DNA of 64,000 bases, taken from NCBI RefSeq assembly GCF_038396675.1, contig NC_088932.1, positions 25,208,501-25,272,500 of the forward strand, in the 5' to 3' direction. Positions 10,901 through 19,714 of this stretch are shown in pieces. The position numbers were made by a program, and so were the translations under genes. The notes beneath the pieces are model-generated. The model was given only the letters and a program-made list of their open reading frames with translations. It searched no databases and had not been told where the DNA came from. How positions within the stretch are numbered: the first letter of the stretch is position 1; each line of letters begins with the position of its first letter. This DNA comes from Hydra vulgaris (Eukaryota > Cnidaria > Hydrozoa > Anthoathecata > Hydridae).

Positions 10901-12624
10901 ATGCAGTTAATTAAAACTTTTAATTTTACATACTATTGCTTAGAAATTCCTGTAAAATAATAATGTTATTTTTGTTATCAAAATAAAAAACTACATTTTT
11001 AAAGAATAAAAAGTAATGAATTATAGCCAAAGTTGAATTTTTGTCAAAAACCCATCTCTCAAATTTAGCCGATATAGGAAATAACTTAAAATGCAAATTT
11101 CTCTCACGGACAGAAATCGTTGATTTTAAAATCACTTGTTCTGATATCCCATGGGTATGTACTTTGATCCCTCCAAAGGATTTTTTCGGGTGATTTCATT
11201 GATGACTCACCCCCAAATTATGAAACAGTGGTGTTTATTTTGTGCTAAAGAAAGTTTTAATGATAGTGTTAAAGTTGGTCCAAGAGTATATAGAGGGGGT
11301 AGAATATTTCAATTGTTTGAAAAGTTTTAATGACAGTTATATTTCTAATGTTAACTTATTTATATTCTTATTCTTGGTTATTTATTTGTATATTAACTTT
11401 ATTTGTAGTGTTCCCCACTGGATATGTATCGTGATTGTTTTTATTCAAACAGAAAAGATGCAATTGACAAAAAACTTGATTGGTTGCAGTCTTTACCAGA
11501 CCCTGTGAGAGATTGCATTTTTGAAAATGTTTTCATAGTTGTTTATGAAATTATAATAATTATAATATAATATTACAAAAGCTATTATAAAAATAATATT
11601 TTGTTTCTTAGGAGTTGCGAAGTGTAGTCGAAATTTCATGGGATAAAAATTATGGAACAAATACTGTTGGCGTAAAATGGGATATGTTTCAAAATGCTAC
11701 TGATGCTGGTGTATGCTATATTATTACTTTGATGCTAATGTAATTTGCATGCGATAAAACATAAATTAAAAATTTATAGAAAGTAAACATAAAAGATTTT
11801 AAATTATCTTAAATTTATTAATATAATATGATATTTATTAAGTAATATTAAATTTAGGACCTTGCAGTGTGTCTTGGCTCAAAGCTTCTTTCTGGAATAT
11901 CTGAGTTATTTTGCAAAGACTTTAGACGTCGAAGAGGGGGATTTCCTGATCTTGTTCTTTGGAATATAAAGACTAAAAGTTGTAAGGTATTTGTTGTTAT
12001 TATTGTTTCATAGACTTTTCATCAAAATTACTTTTAGATAATAATTTGTTATAAATATTTGATCTGCATTAGAAAATACTATATAGGTTTTTTTTTTGTA
12101 AACGAAAAATCTTTAAATTATACAATATGAATGTGATCCGAAAAAGATTTGCATGCGATGATTCAGTATGCACAACTTGTCATTATTTTTATTTTTATCG
12201 TTAGATTGGAATAATTCTTTTTGGTTAATATTACTAAAAATATTTTTGTCTTTCGTTTTAAGATAATTGAAGTGAAGGGACCAGGCGATAAACTTTCAAC
12301 AAAACAACTTGTATGGCTGAATGTACTGACATATTTGGGCGCTGATGCACTTGTATGTTATGTTAAAGGTAATTTTAAAAAATTTAAAAGGCTTGCCTTT
12401 GCCCGAAATAATACTTTATTTGTTAAAACTTGTTTGGTTCAGTTTATAAATTATTTAAAAAAGATTTTAAAGTTATTCTAGAAGCATTTTTTTATGCTCC
12501 AACTTTCCCCGCTCTCCCCTACTTTTGGAATTTTTCCTATTTAACATAGACGTTGGTCAATTTCATTTTCACCGAATTTAGTCGAACTTTTGTTTTAGGT
12601 GGAGGTAAACGTAAACGAGAATGA
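876..12624 (+). CDS. FAN1: Fanconi-associated nuclease 1 (FAN1), C-terminal part, seven exons
   Basis: FAN1 is a structure-specific nuclease of DNA crosslink repair and the nucleus. Exons in phase: 876-1043, 2315-2557, 11409-11528 (donor could instead be after 11540), 11612-11710, 11858-11986, 12263-12368, 12599-12624. Most junctions are GT-AG and phase 0; the last is phase 1. The translation contains TGHRLSLLQR, GLHGEGSVVTT, LFWDIVYMD, GGFPDLVLWN and EVKGPGDKLSTKQ. This is the PD-(D/E)xK VRR-NUC core, with candidate metal ligands E in HGEG, D in FPDL, and E and K in EVK. The protein ends in a basic KGGGKRKRE tail. The N-terminal part (UBZ, SAP) would lie before position 1. Intron 2 (2558-11408) is loaded with repeats and a transposon, yet the exons stay open, so the gene looks intact here. 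Confidence 0.93.
1497..2185 (-). pseudogene. LINE reverse-transcriptase fragment in a FAN1 intron
   Basis: On the minus strand, pieces read GVSQGSLIGPLLFMLF and LYADDK, the non-LTR RT palm with its YxDD motif. Upstream are pieces like TTNLLETIDFLS and LFEISKLPVQFRS, the fingers region. Frameshifts, stops and a small locally duplicated segment (about 1910-2000) show it is dead. It sits in the intron between the first two visible FAN1 exons, opposite in orientation to the gene. Confidence 0.75.
2775..3926. repeat. 26-bp minisatellite, about 44 copies
   Basis: The unit is GAAAATTGATAGAAATGTTGTGCTTT, given here only as the 26-bp period. Nearly all copies are identical; the main variant is a C-to-T change at one site (2953, 2979, 3187, 3213, 3473, 3499, 3915). 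The 402-codon minus-strand reading frame across it is an artefact: 3 x 26 bp is 26 codons, so a stop-free unit stays open indefinitely. It lies in FAN1 intron 2. A single unit-like stretch occurs inverted near 5754-5778. Confidence 0.97.
3985..4342. repeat. foldback (inverted-repeat) element
   Basis: About 75-bp arms at 3985-4060 and 4267-4342 are imperfect reverse complements; the cores are AACAACATTTTTGAAATGG and its complement near 4291-4312. Between them is a small loop region with no convincing gene. It has MITE-like size and architecture; ends and target duplication are not defined. It immediately follows the minisatellite. Confidence 0.6.
4343..6891. other. intronic AT-rich DNA without recognised genes
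   Basis: Part of FAN1 intron 2. I see only short local duplications: AACGTGCAGCCAG twice near 4690-4725, TTTTTGCTCTGTCAAAAT twice near 5338-5385, and a GTCAAATC-containing pair near 6175-6230. No coding signature was recognised. Confidence 0.6.
6892..7815. mobile_element. 924-bp foldback element with 159-bp terminal inverted repeats
   Basis: Positions 6892-7050 and 7657-7815 are near-perfect reverse complements without indels (coordinates sum to 14707). A third partial copy of the arm lies at about 7112-7155. Next to the right arm, a 29-bp unit is directly repeated and then inverted (about 7568-7656). There is no coding capacity, so this is a non-autonomous DNA element or foldback element. 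The superfamily is unknown and no clear target duplication was found. It is in FAN1 intron 2. Confidence 0.75.
7832..7935. repeat. (ATT)n microsatellite
   Basis: A run of about 30 TTA/ATT triplets directly after the right arm of the foldback element. The poly-Ile reading frame over it is not a gene. Confidence 0.95.
8538..9961 (-). pseudogene. transposase catalytic part with one nonsense codon and one frameshift
   Basis: Read on the minus strand. The segment to 9679 (containing RLVEPNFAKKFAQHG) continues in the same frame past a TGA at 9679-9681 into 9678-8572. Motifs in order: GLDGGGDFLK (first acidic residue), ILSCDMKVANN followed by HPCCWCD (second Asp and a CxxC zinc pair), MELHLLLGVVNHLYK, HGQHCHKLL, ITPKAHTVFFY, then LGLYSEQATEALHSNFK (candidate catalytic Glu). 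This D-D-CxxC-H-E order matches the plan of RAG1/Transib catalytic cores. Near 8625 the frame slips; the true C-terminus in the other frame reads KRYKRDRNHPEYGSHL and stops at 8538. Otherwise open, so a fairly young but inactive copy. Confidence 0.75.
10191..10748 (-). CDS. N-terminal zinc-finger exon of the RAG1/Chapaev-like transposase
   Basis: A 185-codon frame starts at an ATG inside the transposon. Residues about 14-60 hold VCILCMSKSDRC followed by LPYGMCTNCRFHL, a CxxC-x(~37)-CxxC finger. Further pairs are CDCIICQIGKTKC and RCAKCL...HKC. The spacing recalls the N-terminal finger of RAG1 and of N-RAG-type transposons (family knowledge, not a search). The matching exon in copy 2 (45640-45480) reads CVMCMMKC...GICDSC. 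It is probably spliced to the catalytic exon starting near 9961; I could not fix the donor. Confidence 0.6.
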   Translation of the reverse strand: MKMPNSVKTYSECRNSVCILCMSKSDRCLTPFLINRLTKHSPIPLNFADDRLPYGMCTNCRFHLQKIDKETSTKPFPKLYDFNSIIVKQQTRTSLPCDCIICQIGKTKCKAPSLLAVDTNHEKLTKTEKRCAKCLTLLGPGLPHKCTAGARSSNLIALTKANTKTAEIVGSSVLGTQDASPNGTV

Positions 12625-14727
12625 TGCATTTCAAATGAAAAAAAACTACAAAAAACTTTTTTTCAGTTTTCAAATAGCATTGTTTGTACCTTATTGTTGG
12701 TATTGTTTGAACCTAATTGGTACCACTTACTTATACATAAAATTTTATAATGCGTAACACTTAAAAATGTTACAAGGTATGTTGTATATATCATACAGAG
12801 AGCAGCGAGAATTCTTTTAACTTGTTAAGTCTTATAACGATATATATAATAATGTAAAGTTACTTTATAATATTTTTATCTGTTATAATAGTTCCGTATT
12901 TAAATTTTGCGTTTATTGCTTATAGATCATTTGTTGATCTTCGTTTTGCATCTTTTATTCGGGAGTAATACTAATCTTAAAAAATTAAACAAATTAATAT
13001 AGAAAAATTCTAACAATAATTGAAAATAAGTTAATTAACACTAATAATAGTATAATAATCCAAATAGGGTTTACTCAAACGTTTTCTGTTTTTTCTTTAA
13101 GTTTTGATTATGAAATGAACGTTATATAACCAAAGGCAATTCTAAATATCTGATATGATTTGTAATCGAAGATTTTATAGGTTATATTTTTTTAATCATT
13201 TTATTGTTCATTAACGAACTGATTTGGTTATAAAGATATAATTATTTAATGTAGCACAATTCAATATGGAATTGATATTCGTAAAATAAAATATTTGATC
13301 CGAGGGTAACTCCTTAATAGTACACTGATATCAAATCAGTGGTGAAACTGGACTATTTTTTTTAAACATTAAAATAACAATTAACTTAAAAGTATTCGTC
13401 TTTCTTTTTTTAAACGGTAATTAGCAAAACAGGTATCTCAAACTTTTACTTATAGAGATAATCACTTGCACCGGGGTGAATATCGCTACAGTATCTGGAC
13501 TTTTTATTAGACATGCGTAACTCTTATGTCAAAAATGCAGTCTGTCCATTTATCCAAAACCATTTGCTTTGATATTGATAACGAGCTCGGTTACTTTTAT
13601 TTGATGTACGGAAATGAAAATACTCAATATCAAGAGGTTTGAGGTGCAGTTCTGATTGAACACATATGCATACTCTAGAGACTATTTGTATTTGCAGTAA
13701 GTGGCAAATAAAGACAAGTTTTCAGTTTAAGAGGCAATCCAAATGAAAAAGACATTTTGATGTGTTCAGTGGAAATATATAAGACATTTTGATGAGTTCC
13801 GTGGAAATGAAAATTATTTATATGATTATTAAAAGTAATATATTTACTGTAACAAAAAAAAAAAAATTTTATTTCATTCAACTTCAAAACTTAATAAATT
13901 TATTGGAAGATAATCTAATTGAATCAGCTAAATTATTACAACAGAACTACCCAAACGATTTAAATCATTCATTTTTTTTATTAAAAATGACACCACAGTA
14001 CCAACTACAATAAAAGATTTAGTCAACATGCTGCTCATTAAATACAATTTTATGGAGTGCAATTATTCAGATGTAAACACTGCAATATTGCGATAACAAC
14101 ACCTGTGACAGTTGCTAGTGCAGAATATATCCTTCAGTAAAGTAAAGTTAATCAAAATAAATTTAAGAAAAATCATGTCTCAGGATCGTCTCAAAAGTTG
14201 TGCAATTTTGGCAATAGAGAATGAAATAGCACAAATATTAGTAATTGCGAAATTTCAATATAAGGAGGCAAGAAAAATTCATATTTAAGGTAGTTGAATA
14301 AATACTTCCCTCAAACATATATCAATGTTAATTCATTTTTATAACTATTTGTTGCAGAGATTTTAAGATATTTCTCTAAATTTTAAAATAGATATAAATA
14401 AAGTTAATAATCGTGTTTTATTAACTAGGTATAAAAAGCAAATTTTGCATATTTTTAAATGTAATAAAAATTGTTTTGGAAGCGGGCCCAATCACTTTTT
14501 TCGCGGGGAGGATGGGGGAGGGGCAAATTTATAGTTACGACTCTGAATTTTAGATAAAAAGATAACATTTTTAAACTGCTGTTTTTCTGCTTTTTAATTC
14601 GGGAAGAAAATCCAGGTAGTTTTCTACAAATTATAAGTTGTGTTATACTTGTGAGTTTCGTTGTGATGGAAAACGTTAAACTTGTTGGTGTAGTATTTAC
14701 TGAAGAAATAGATTTTGATGTGTTATA
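12625..14727. other. intergenic region downstream of FAN1, no recognised features
   Basis: AT-rich sequence. A 22-bp stretch around GACATTTTGATG is duplicated at about 13750 and 13783. A GC-richer island around 14480-14530 carries no open frame. Short frames here show no family resemblance. Confidence 0.6.
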
Positions 14728-15235
14728 TTATGGTTTATCCTCCTCCGGCTAATTTCCATATAGAGGTCACATACAAAGGCCATCGAAGACGAGTTCAGCT
14801 CACTAAAGAGCATCATAACCCGCTTCAACGGACCAAGAATAAGTGAGTTTAAAAAGAACGAAGAATATTAGAGTGACAGACAAAAGAAGTTGAGTTAGAA
14901 AGATAGAATATAGATAGCAGACAAATATTGTCCTGTTAGAATGTGCAATTATACATTTAATTGGTTACAACTAATCAATGGGTATTGTGGTTTATCCTCT
15001 CCCAGCTAATTGTTATATAGAGGCCAAATGACCGGGCCCGTAAAGGCAAGTTCAGCTCATTAAAGACCCTCATCACCCGCTTCGCTGACCCATAGTAAGT
15101 GAGTTTAAAAAGAACGAAGTAAGTTAGAATAAAAGTCAGAAGAAGTTGAGTTAGAAAGATAGCATAGAGAAAGCAGACATATGCACTGGATGTTAGAATG
15201 TGCAATTTATACTATTAATTAGTTTAACTAATTAG
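14728..15235. repeat. diverged tandem duplication, two units of about 250 bp
   Basis: 14728-14975 and 14988-15235 share ordered blocks: GGTTTATCCTC, the TATAGAGG block, AAGTTCAGCTCA, AGTGAGTTTAAAAAGAACGAAG, AAGTTGAGTTAGAAAGATAG and TGTTAGAATGTGCAAT. Identity is roughly 80%. It could be two adjacent copies of a short interspersed element; no tRNA-like promoter was recognised. Confidence 0.7.
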
Positions 15236-15252
15236 TATATTTGTATCATTGC

Positions 15253-16104
15253 TGATGACGATTTTTTTTTTTTTTTTTTTTTTTTCTTTATAAAATGATA
15301 AATCTTTACAACTTTTATAAATTATTTCTGCATTAAAAAAACAACATACAATGTATTCAATAAGTTTTACATTCTCTCCGTTTGGATATATATTTCCGTC
15401 ATTATAATGTTATAACATGCGTTTATAGTATTTAGTAGCTTTGTCACATAATTTTAGCATTGCTTTGTCCATAATTATTTAACAATATCTATGTTTATAT
15501 TTTTATAAAAATTTTTGACTTTATATATATTTTTCTTGTAATTTTTATATTTTTTATTTTTTTGTATTTTTTAATTTTACTTTTTTTTTTTTTGTATTTT
15601 TAGTTTTATATTATTTTGTATTTTTTGTTTTTTATTTTTAAGCCGTTGCGCAGAAAGAAATTGAGAATTTAGATAAGGTTTTAGAAGAAGATTTTCAAGA
15701 TTAGTTCAAAGTTTTTTGTAAAAAAAGATTTTATTAGAGAAAATAAAAAAAAACAGGACTTTTACACAAAAGCCACGTAACGATCGCTATAGAAAACATT
15801 GAAATGATAAAATTATATATCATAAAATAAGGGCTGTAGTGATTGTCTAATCATAAATAACAATATTTTTGTTGTAAAAAAGAAAATAATATTTGCAGGG
15901 AACAGGAAAAATTCACTTTTAGTTCTTACTATGAGCCAGTGTATTAGTTTAACTCATATGTTTAGTTTCAGATTCCCATTCTCTACTTGACAAAAAACGT
16001 TTTTAACACAAAAAATTGATAGAAAATGTCCGCAGTGTTTCTACAGACATGATAATTATATTTTAAAGTAATAATTTTTCTGATGTTCCTGATTGTTACC
16101 CTGA
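15253..16104. other. poly-T tract and AT-rich DNA, possible LINE 3' UTR
   Basis: A homopolymer T run of about 30 nt begins near 15262 and looks like the poly(A) tail of a minus-strand retroelement insertion. The following T-rich DNA has no coding signature. Attribution to the LINE fragment at 16105 onward is an inference. Confidence 0.35.
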
Positions 16105-16740
16105 TCATTGCCATTGGGTCAATTTTGAATTGTTAAATATATAGTAGCATATGCTGATCCATATTTCACTGATATTGGTTTGAGTGACTGTCAACAGCAT
16201 TTGCGAGATAGGGTTTTTCTCCGATAAATTCGCAGTTTCAATCAAAAACATCAAGTTTATTGAAGAAAAGTTGTTTTGGGATGTCAAGGAGTTATATACA
16301 TATTTAAAGTATTCCCATATTGAAACAGAAGGAAGACAGTAGGCAAAGATATGCAGGTTGTCCTTAATTTTTCCGCAAGTTTTACATTTGTTGTTTTTAA
16401 CGATCTGTTGCCTTGTGCTTTTGGAAAGCAAGATAACAGAAGGTAGACTGTTATGAAGAAATTAGATGAGAATATTTTGTGTCGGTCTGGATGCGTGGGA
16501 GGTAAAGTTTTGTTTCCAAATCTGCGTCTACGGCATTGTTGTTTTTGTTGAAATGTTCCATAAAAGTTTTGCTGACACGACTGTCTTTTTGTTTTTTTGC
16601 CACTTCTAAATAAAATATTTTTGTTGATTTTAGGGGATGTTAAACAAGGACTCGTATTTGCCTAAGATTTCAATTGAAGTTCTGTAGTACTGTAGTTTTG
16701 TCCAAAAAAAATTCCAGCTTTGGTATTGTTTTGTAAATTT
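16105..16740 (-). pseudogene. LINE C-terminal fragment with RT zinc-binding domain
   Basis: The minus-strand frame includes NNKCKTCGKIKDNLHIFAYC, a CxxCx(~8)HxxxxC pattern like the zf-RVT domain found after the reverse transcriptase in L1/Tx1-type LINEs. Upstream (to about 16740) related sequence continues with stops (LLWNISTKT and similar). It is truncated and inactive. Confidence 0.6.
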
Positions 16741-16751
16741 TATAAGTGAAC

Positions 16752-17997
16752 TTTTTTTTTTTTTTTTTTGTTCTTTATTACAATATTTATTATAATTTAA
16801 ATAAACAAAACTTTATTACAATAATAAAAATTAACAAGTCAAGATATCGTTAAGAAATAGAAACCGCTAATTGCTTGTGGATAAAAAAACAAACAAAAAA
16901 ATTAATAAAAAAAGAATATACATTAAATATATACATATACTAATATAGATAAGAGATTTTCAAAAAATTTTAAAATTTAAAAGTAGATTAGTATATTTTC
17001 AGTTGAAAAAATGAGTTTTTTAAGATTTTGTTTAAAAGAATCAAAATTACATTCTTGAGAAAAATCTTTAGAAGTATTTAAAACTATATTATTCCATAAA
17101 AATGGTCCGCGAAATGAAATAAAAAATTTACCAAAATTAGTTTGAGAAAATGGTTGTCGAATTAAATTATCGTTCCTTAAAATATATTTATTTCTATCTC
17201 TTTGTAAATACAAGTTACGAAAAGAAACGGGTGATAGGTGGGTCTTGCATTTATACATAAAACAAAGAATATTAAAAACATTTAACTCATATATATTGAG
17301 TGCTTTCATATCATATAAAAGAGGCTTGGCGTGAGCAAAACGGTCCTTGAAATTTATAAGGCGTGCTACATGTTTCTGTTGCCGATAGAGAGGTTTAAGT
17401 TTACTTTTATAAGTGCTACCCCAAGCAATGTTTGCATAATTAATATGGCAATGAATTAGCGAATAATATAACTGAATTAAGGTATGTTTATATAGAAAGT
17501 TTCTTATTTTGTAAAAAGTGCCTATACTTTTTGAAATTCTATTTCACAAGTTAGCAATGTGGCTTTTCCAATTAAGATTTTCATCGATATATACACCTAA
17601 ACATCTTTTTTTTTAAGTGCCCAAAGAAGACCTAACGGTCTTGTCACAGAGCACCGCGGAAGTGCATTCAACCAGGAAGTTCACGCCTCCTTCCTTACCG
17701 TGACGCGAAAATATGTCCAGAGCTCGTTTCGAACCTGGATCTCCTGCTTATAAAGCAAGCGCTCTAACCATTGCGCCACGGCCGCACATCTAGTTTGACT
17801 TCTTTTTTAATTGTCGATTTGTCAAAGTCTTTTAATGTTGCACAACAAATGTAGCATCTCATAATTGAAGTTGTTTGAATTGCTGCGTTACACACCTTAG
17901 CATCAACCATAGTGAGTATCATATTATGTTTAAATGCAAAACATACTTCCATCCGCTGTCTGTTTTGTATCATGCAAAGACATAATTGAACTTTCAA
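16752..17997 (-). pseudogene. CR1/jockey-like LINE 3' fragment with poly(A), split by a SINE
   Basis: Minus-strand translation reads IKKEVKLDV, then (after the SINE) LGVYIDENLNWKSHI, INYANIAWGSTYKSKLKPLY, FKDRFAHAKPLLYD and the C-terminal 110 codons ending at 16977. These are typical C-terminal motifs of CR1/jockey LINE ORF2. The minus-strand 3' end has an 18-nt A run (16752-16769). One stop lies after the HIANL segment. The SINE at 17607-17785 interrupts the frame. Confidence 0.7.
17607..17785 (-). mobile_element. tRNA-derived SINE with 6-bp target duplication
   Basis: On the minus strand the 5' end reads GGCCGTGGCGCAATGGTTAG (A box) and later GGTTCGAAACG (B box), a tRNA-like Pol III promoter. 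A conserved body (GGAGGCGTGAACTTCC, CGGTGCTCTGTGACAAG) and a short A tail follow. The flanks carry ACATCT at 17601-17606 and 17786-17791. Relatives lie at 29777-29985 and around 18617-18880. It is not a functional tRNA: there is no acceptor stem closure. Confidence 0.85.
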
Positions 17998-18616
17998 TTA
18001 TCTTGTTGCATGATACAAAATTGAGCAAGTCGATACTTTTACGAATTTTTGACAAAGAACAGGGCAAAAGAAGAATAGAGCGACATTAACGCGGGAAAAA
18101 AAGAGTGCAAGATCAATCTTTTGACTTTCGTACAAGTTAATTGAAGCGAAAAGAACTACGGAATATACTTGCATCAGAACTGGAATCATTCAAAAGTTTA
18201 TGTTTATATTAATTTTAGTATTGTAATTTTAGTATTGCTTTAACCTAACCTTACGGAATACACACGAGAATCAGGTCGGGTAAGAAAAAGTTATACATTG
18301 ACTCACTAAGGTTTTTGTACCAGTACTCAAACTGTTAAACTGATTTAAAAAATTTAAACTAATTTCAAGCAACTAGCTTTGTCTACTTAAATTGAGTAGT
18401 TAAATGAATTAGTTTTAGTATTTGCATTTAAGTTTGCGACAGTCACGTCACATGTTTTTTACGATGGTGTTTGTTATTATTGTTTGGTGCATTAACACTA
18501 ACATCAAGCTGTTTTGTTTACCAACTTATTCGTCCAACATAATTCAATCGTTAAATGTAGATGCACATTGTAAACGAGTCTGATGCAAATTACTTACAGA
18601 ACTCTAATGCAGCTAA
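17998..18616. other. intergenic, nothing recognised
   Basis: AT-rich DNA with a short TAACCTAACC stretch near 18240. No coding or RNA signature was recognised. Confidence 0.5.
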
Positions 18617-18880
18617 TTTTTTTTTTTTTTTGCGGATGTTATTGTGCTCCCAGAAGTCCGCAACAGAGCATCGCGATAGAGCATTTAACTAGGAAGTTTA
18701 TGCCTCCTTCCTTACAAGTGTCGCTTAATGGTCTTGGGCATAGCGCACTTGCGCTACAACTACGCCATGAAACAAAGGATCCGTGGTTCAACGCAATCTC
18801 TGGTAAGGAAGCAGGCATAAACTTCTTTTTAAATGCTCTTCCACAGTACTCTGTAATAAGACCATAAAGGCTTCTTAAAA
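18617..18880. mobile_element. rearranged pair of SINE copies in inverted orientation
   Basis: The body of the SINE described at 17607 appears on the minus strand at 18617-18715 (AGAGCATCGCGATAGAGC... block) and on the plus strand at 18800-18880 (GGTAAGGAAGCAGGCATAA... block). Between them are tRNA-like pieces in both orientations (CGTAGTTGTAGCGC on minus, GGTTCAACGC on plus). It lies exactly at the outer end of the palindrome's left arm. The overlapping reading frames are not genes. Confidence 0.65.
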
Positions 18881-18920
18881 AATAAAAGCAAAAAGTGTAA
18901 AGACAGGAGTTTTTTACAGG

Positions 18921-18987
18921 TATCTGTTCGCTGACCAAGTTTACTAAAATTCAAGCTTGAAATTTAGTAAACTAGGTCAGCGAACAG
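18921..18987. repeat. near-perfect 66-bp hairpin
   Basis: TCTGTTCGCTGACC and its complement GGTCAGCGAACAGA enclose further pairing, a stem of about 30 bp centred on CAAGCTTG, with one or two mismatches. It is repeated in the right arm at 39491-39557. Possible cruciform or remnant of a MITE. Confidence 0.8.
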
Positions 18988-19683
18988 ACTGTAACATACA
19001 GGTTTAGTAAACATTAAGCTTGAAGGTCTTTCCCACTTACACATTAAAGTTTTCTACCACTCGTTACTTTTACTAACTCAATTCAATCAAAGCTTTTAAC
19101 TCTGGCGAAGCATGAAATTGTTTCACTTTTTGAGTATCGATGTTGATAATAAACATGGTTGGAAATACCCATTTAATTCTCGTGGAATAAACTAGTTAAA
19201 AGTATAAGAATTAAGTATAAAGCTAGGAGTGCTTTAAGTAAACGTTACCTAACTCGATTACATTTTTTTTATAATTGTCATTTAAACTCAGTGGCGGGCT
19301 CGCTCACCGGTCCACCGGTCGGCCTCTTGAATTACTTTTTAAAATATACCAGGGGAAAAGAGATATACATTTAGGCTTTTGAATTAGTAGTCTCCGTTTA
19401 TTTTAATTCCTAAATTTGAAATATTATAAATTCCACTCTAAATTTGAATTTTGTTTCGATAGGAAACTAGACCTAATTCATTTCTATAGTTAGGAATTGC
19501 GTTGACTTAAAACAAAAACATCTACGGGTCCCATAATATTTTATATAAATTTTTATCTGGTAATTAAACATCGATAATATGTTATTAAAAAGTAAGTTTC
19601 AACAAATAATCCTGGATCCGTCGCTACAAGAACAGAGCTAAAATTAAATTTGTAGAAAATGATCACAAATTTTTTTCATTTTG

Positions 19684-19713
19684 GACTGTGTTTCATCAAT
19701 AAAGACTCATCAG
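19684..19713 (-). ncRNA. hammerhead-ribozyme-like core at LINE 3' end (left arm)
   Basis: On the minus strand: CTGATGA, a 12-nt segment able to form a 3-bp stem II, GAAA, then CACAGTC, where AC/GU forms a minimal stem III before a GUC cleavage triplet. Stem I is weak (only about three A-U pairs after a mismatch). It sits just downstream of the LINE C-terminal frame. Identical copy in the right arm at 38765-38794. Short motifs like this arise by chance, so activity is uncertain. Confidence 0.35.
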
Positions 19714-19714
19714 A

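Larger units (their letters stand above)
8177..11230 (-). mobile_element. RAG1/Chapaev-like DNA transposon, copy 1 (3054 bp)
   Basis: About 210-bp terminal inverted repeats lie at 8177-8390 and 11025-11230. Both ends begin CACTGTT, then AT-rich sequence and GGGGGTGAGTCATCA. The element is flanked by the 4-bp duplication GTGT (8173-8176 and 11231-11234). The minus-strand genes inside are a Cys-rich N-terminal finger (10748-10191) and a DDE-type transposase (about 9960-8538). A second copy at 43666-46127 has the same termini and its own 4-bp duplication, so the borders are secure. The closest named groups are Chapaev (4-bp duplication) and the Transib/RAG1 lineage; assignment is by motif, not by search. 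Confidence 0.85.

Noticed and set aside
15244-15260. CTGATGA word near 15250 as another hammerhead
   Set aside because: No GAAA box, no stem partners and only a poly-T run follows.
17700-17785. Possible tRNA gene
   Set aside because: A and B boxes are present, but the flanking sequence does not form an acceptor stem and the segment is part of a SINE with body, tail and target duplication.
18583-18938. Overlapping ORFs of 94 and 99 codons
   Set aside because: They cover rearranged SINE copies; no conserved protein.
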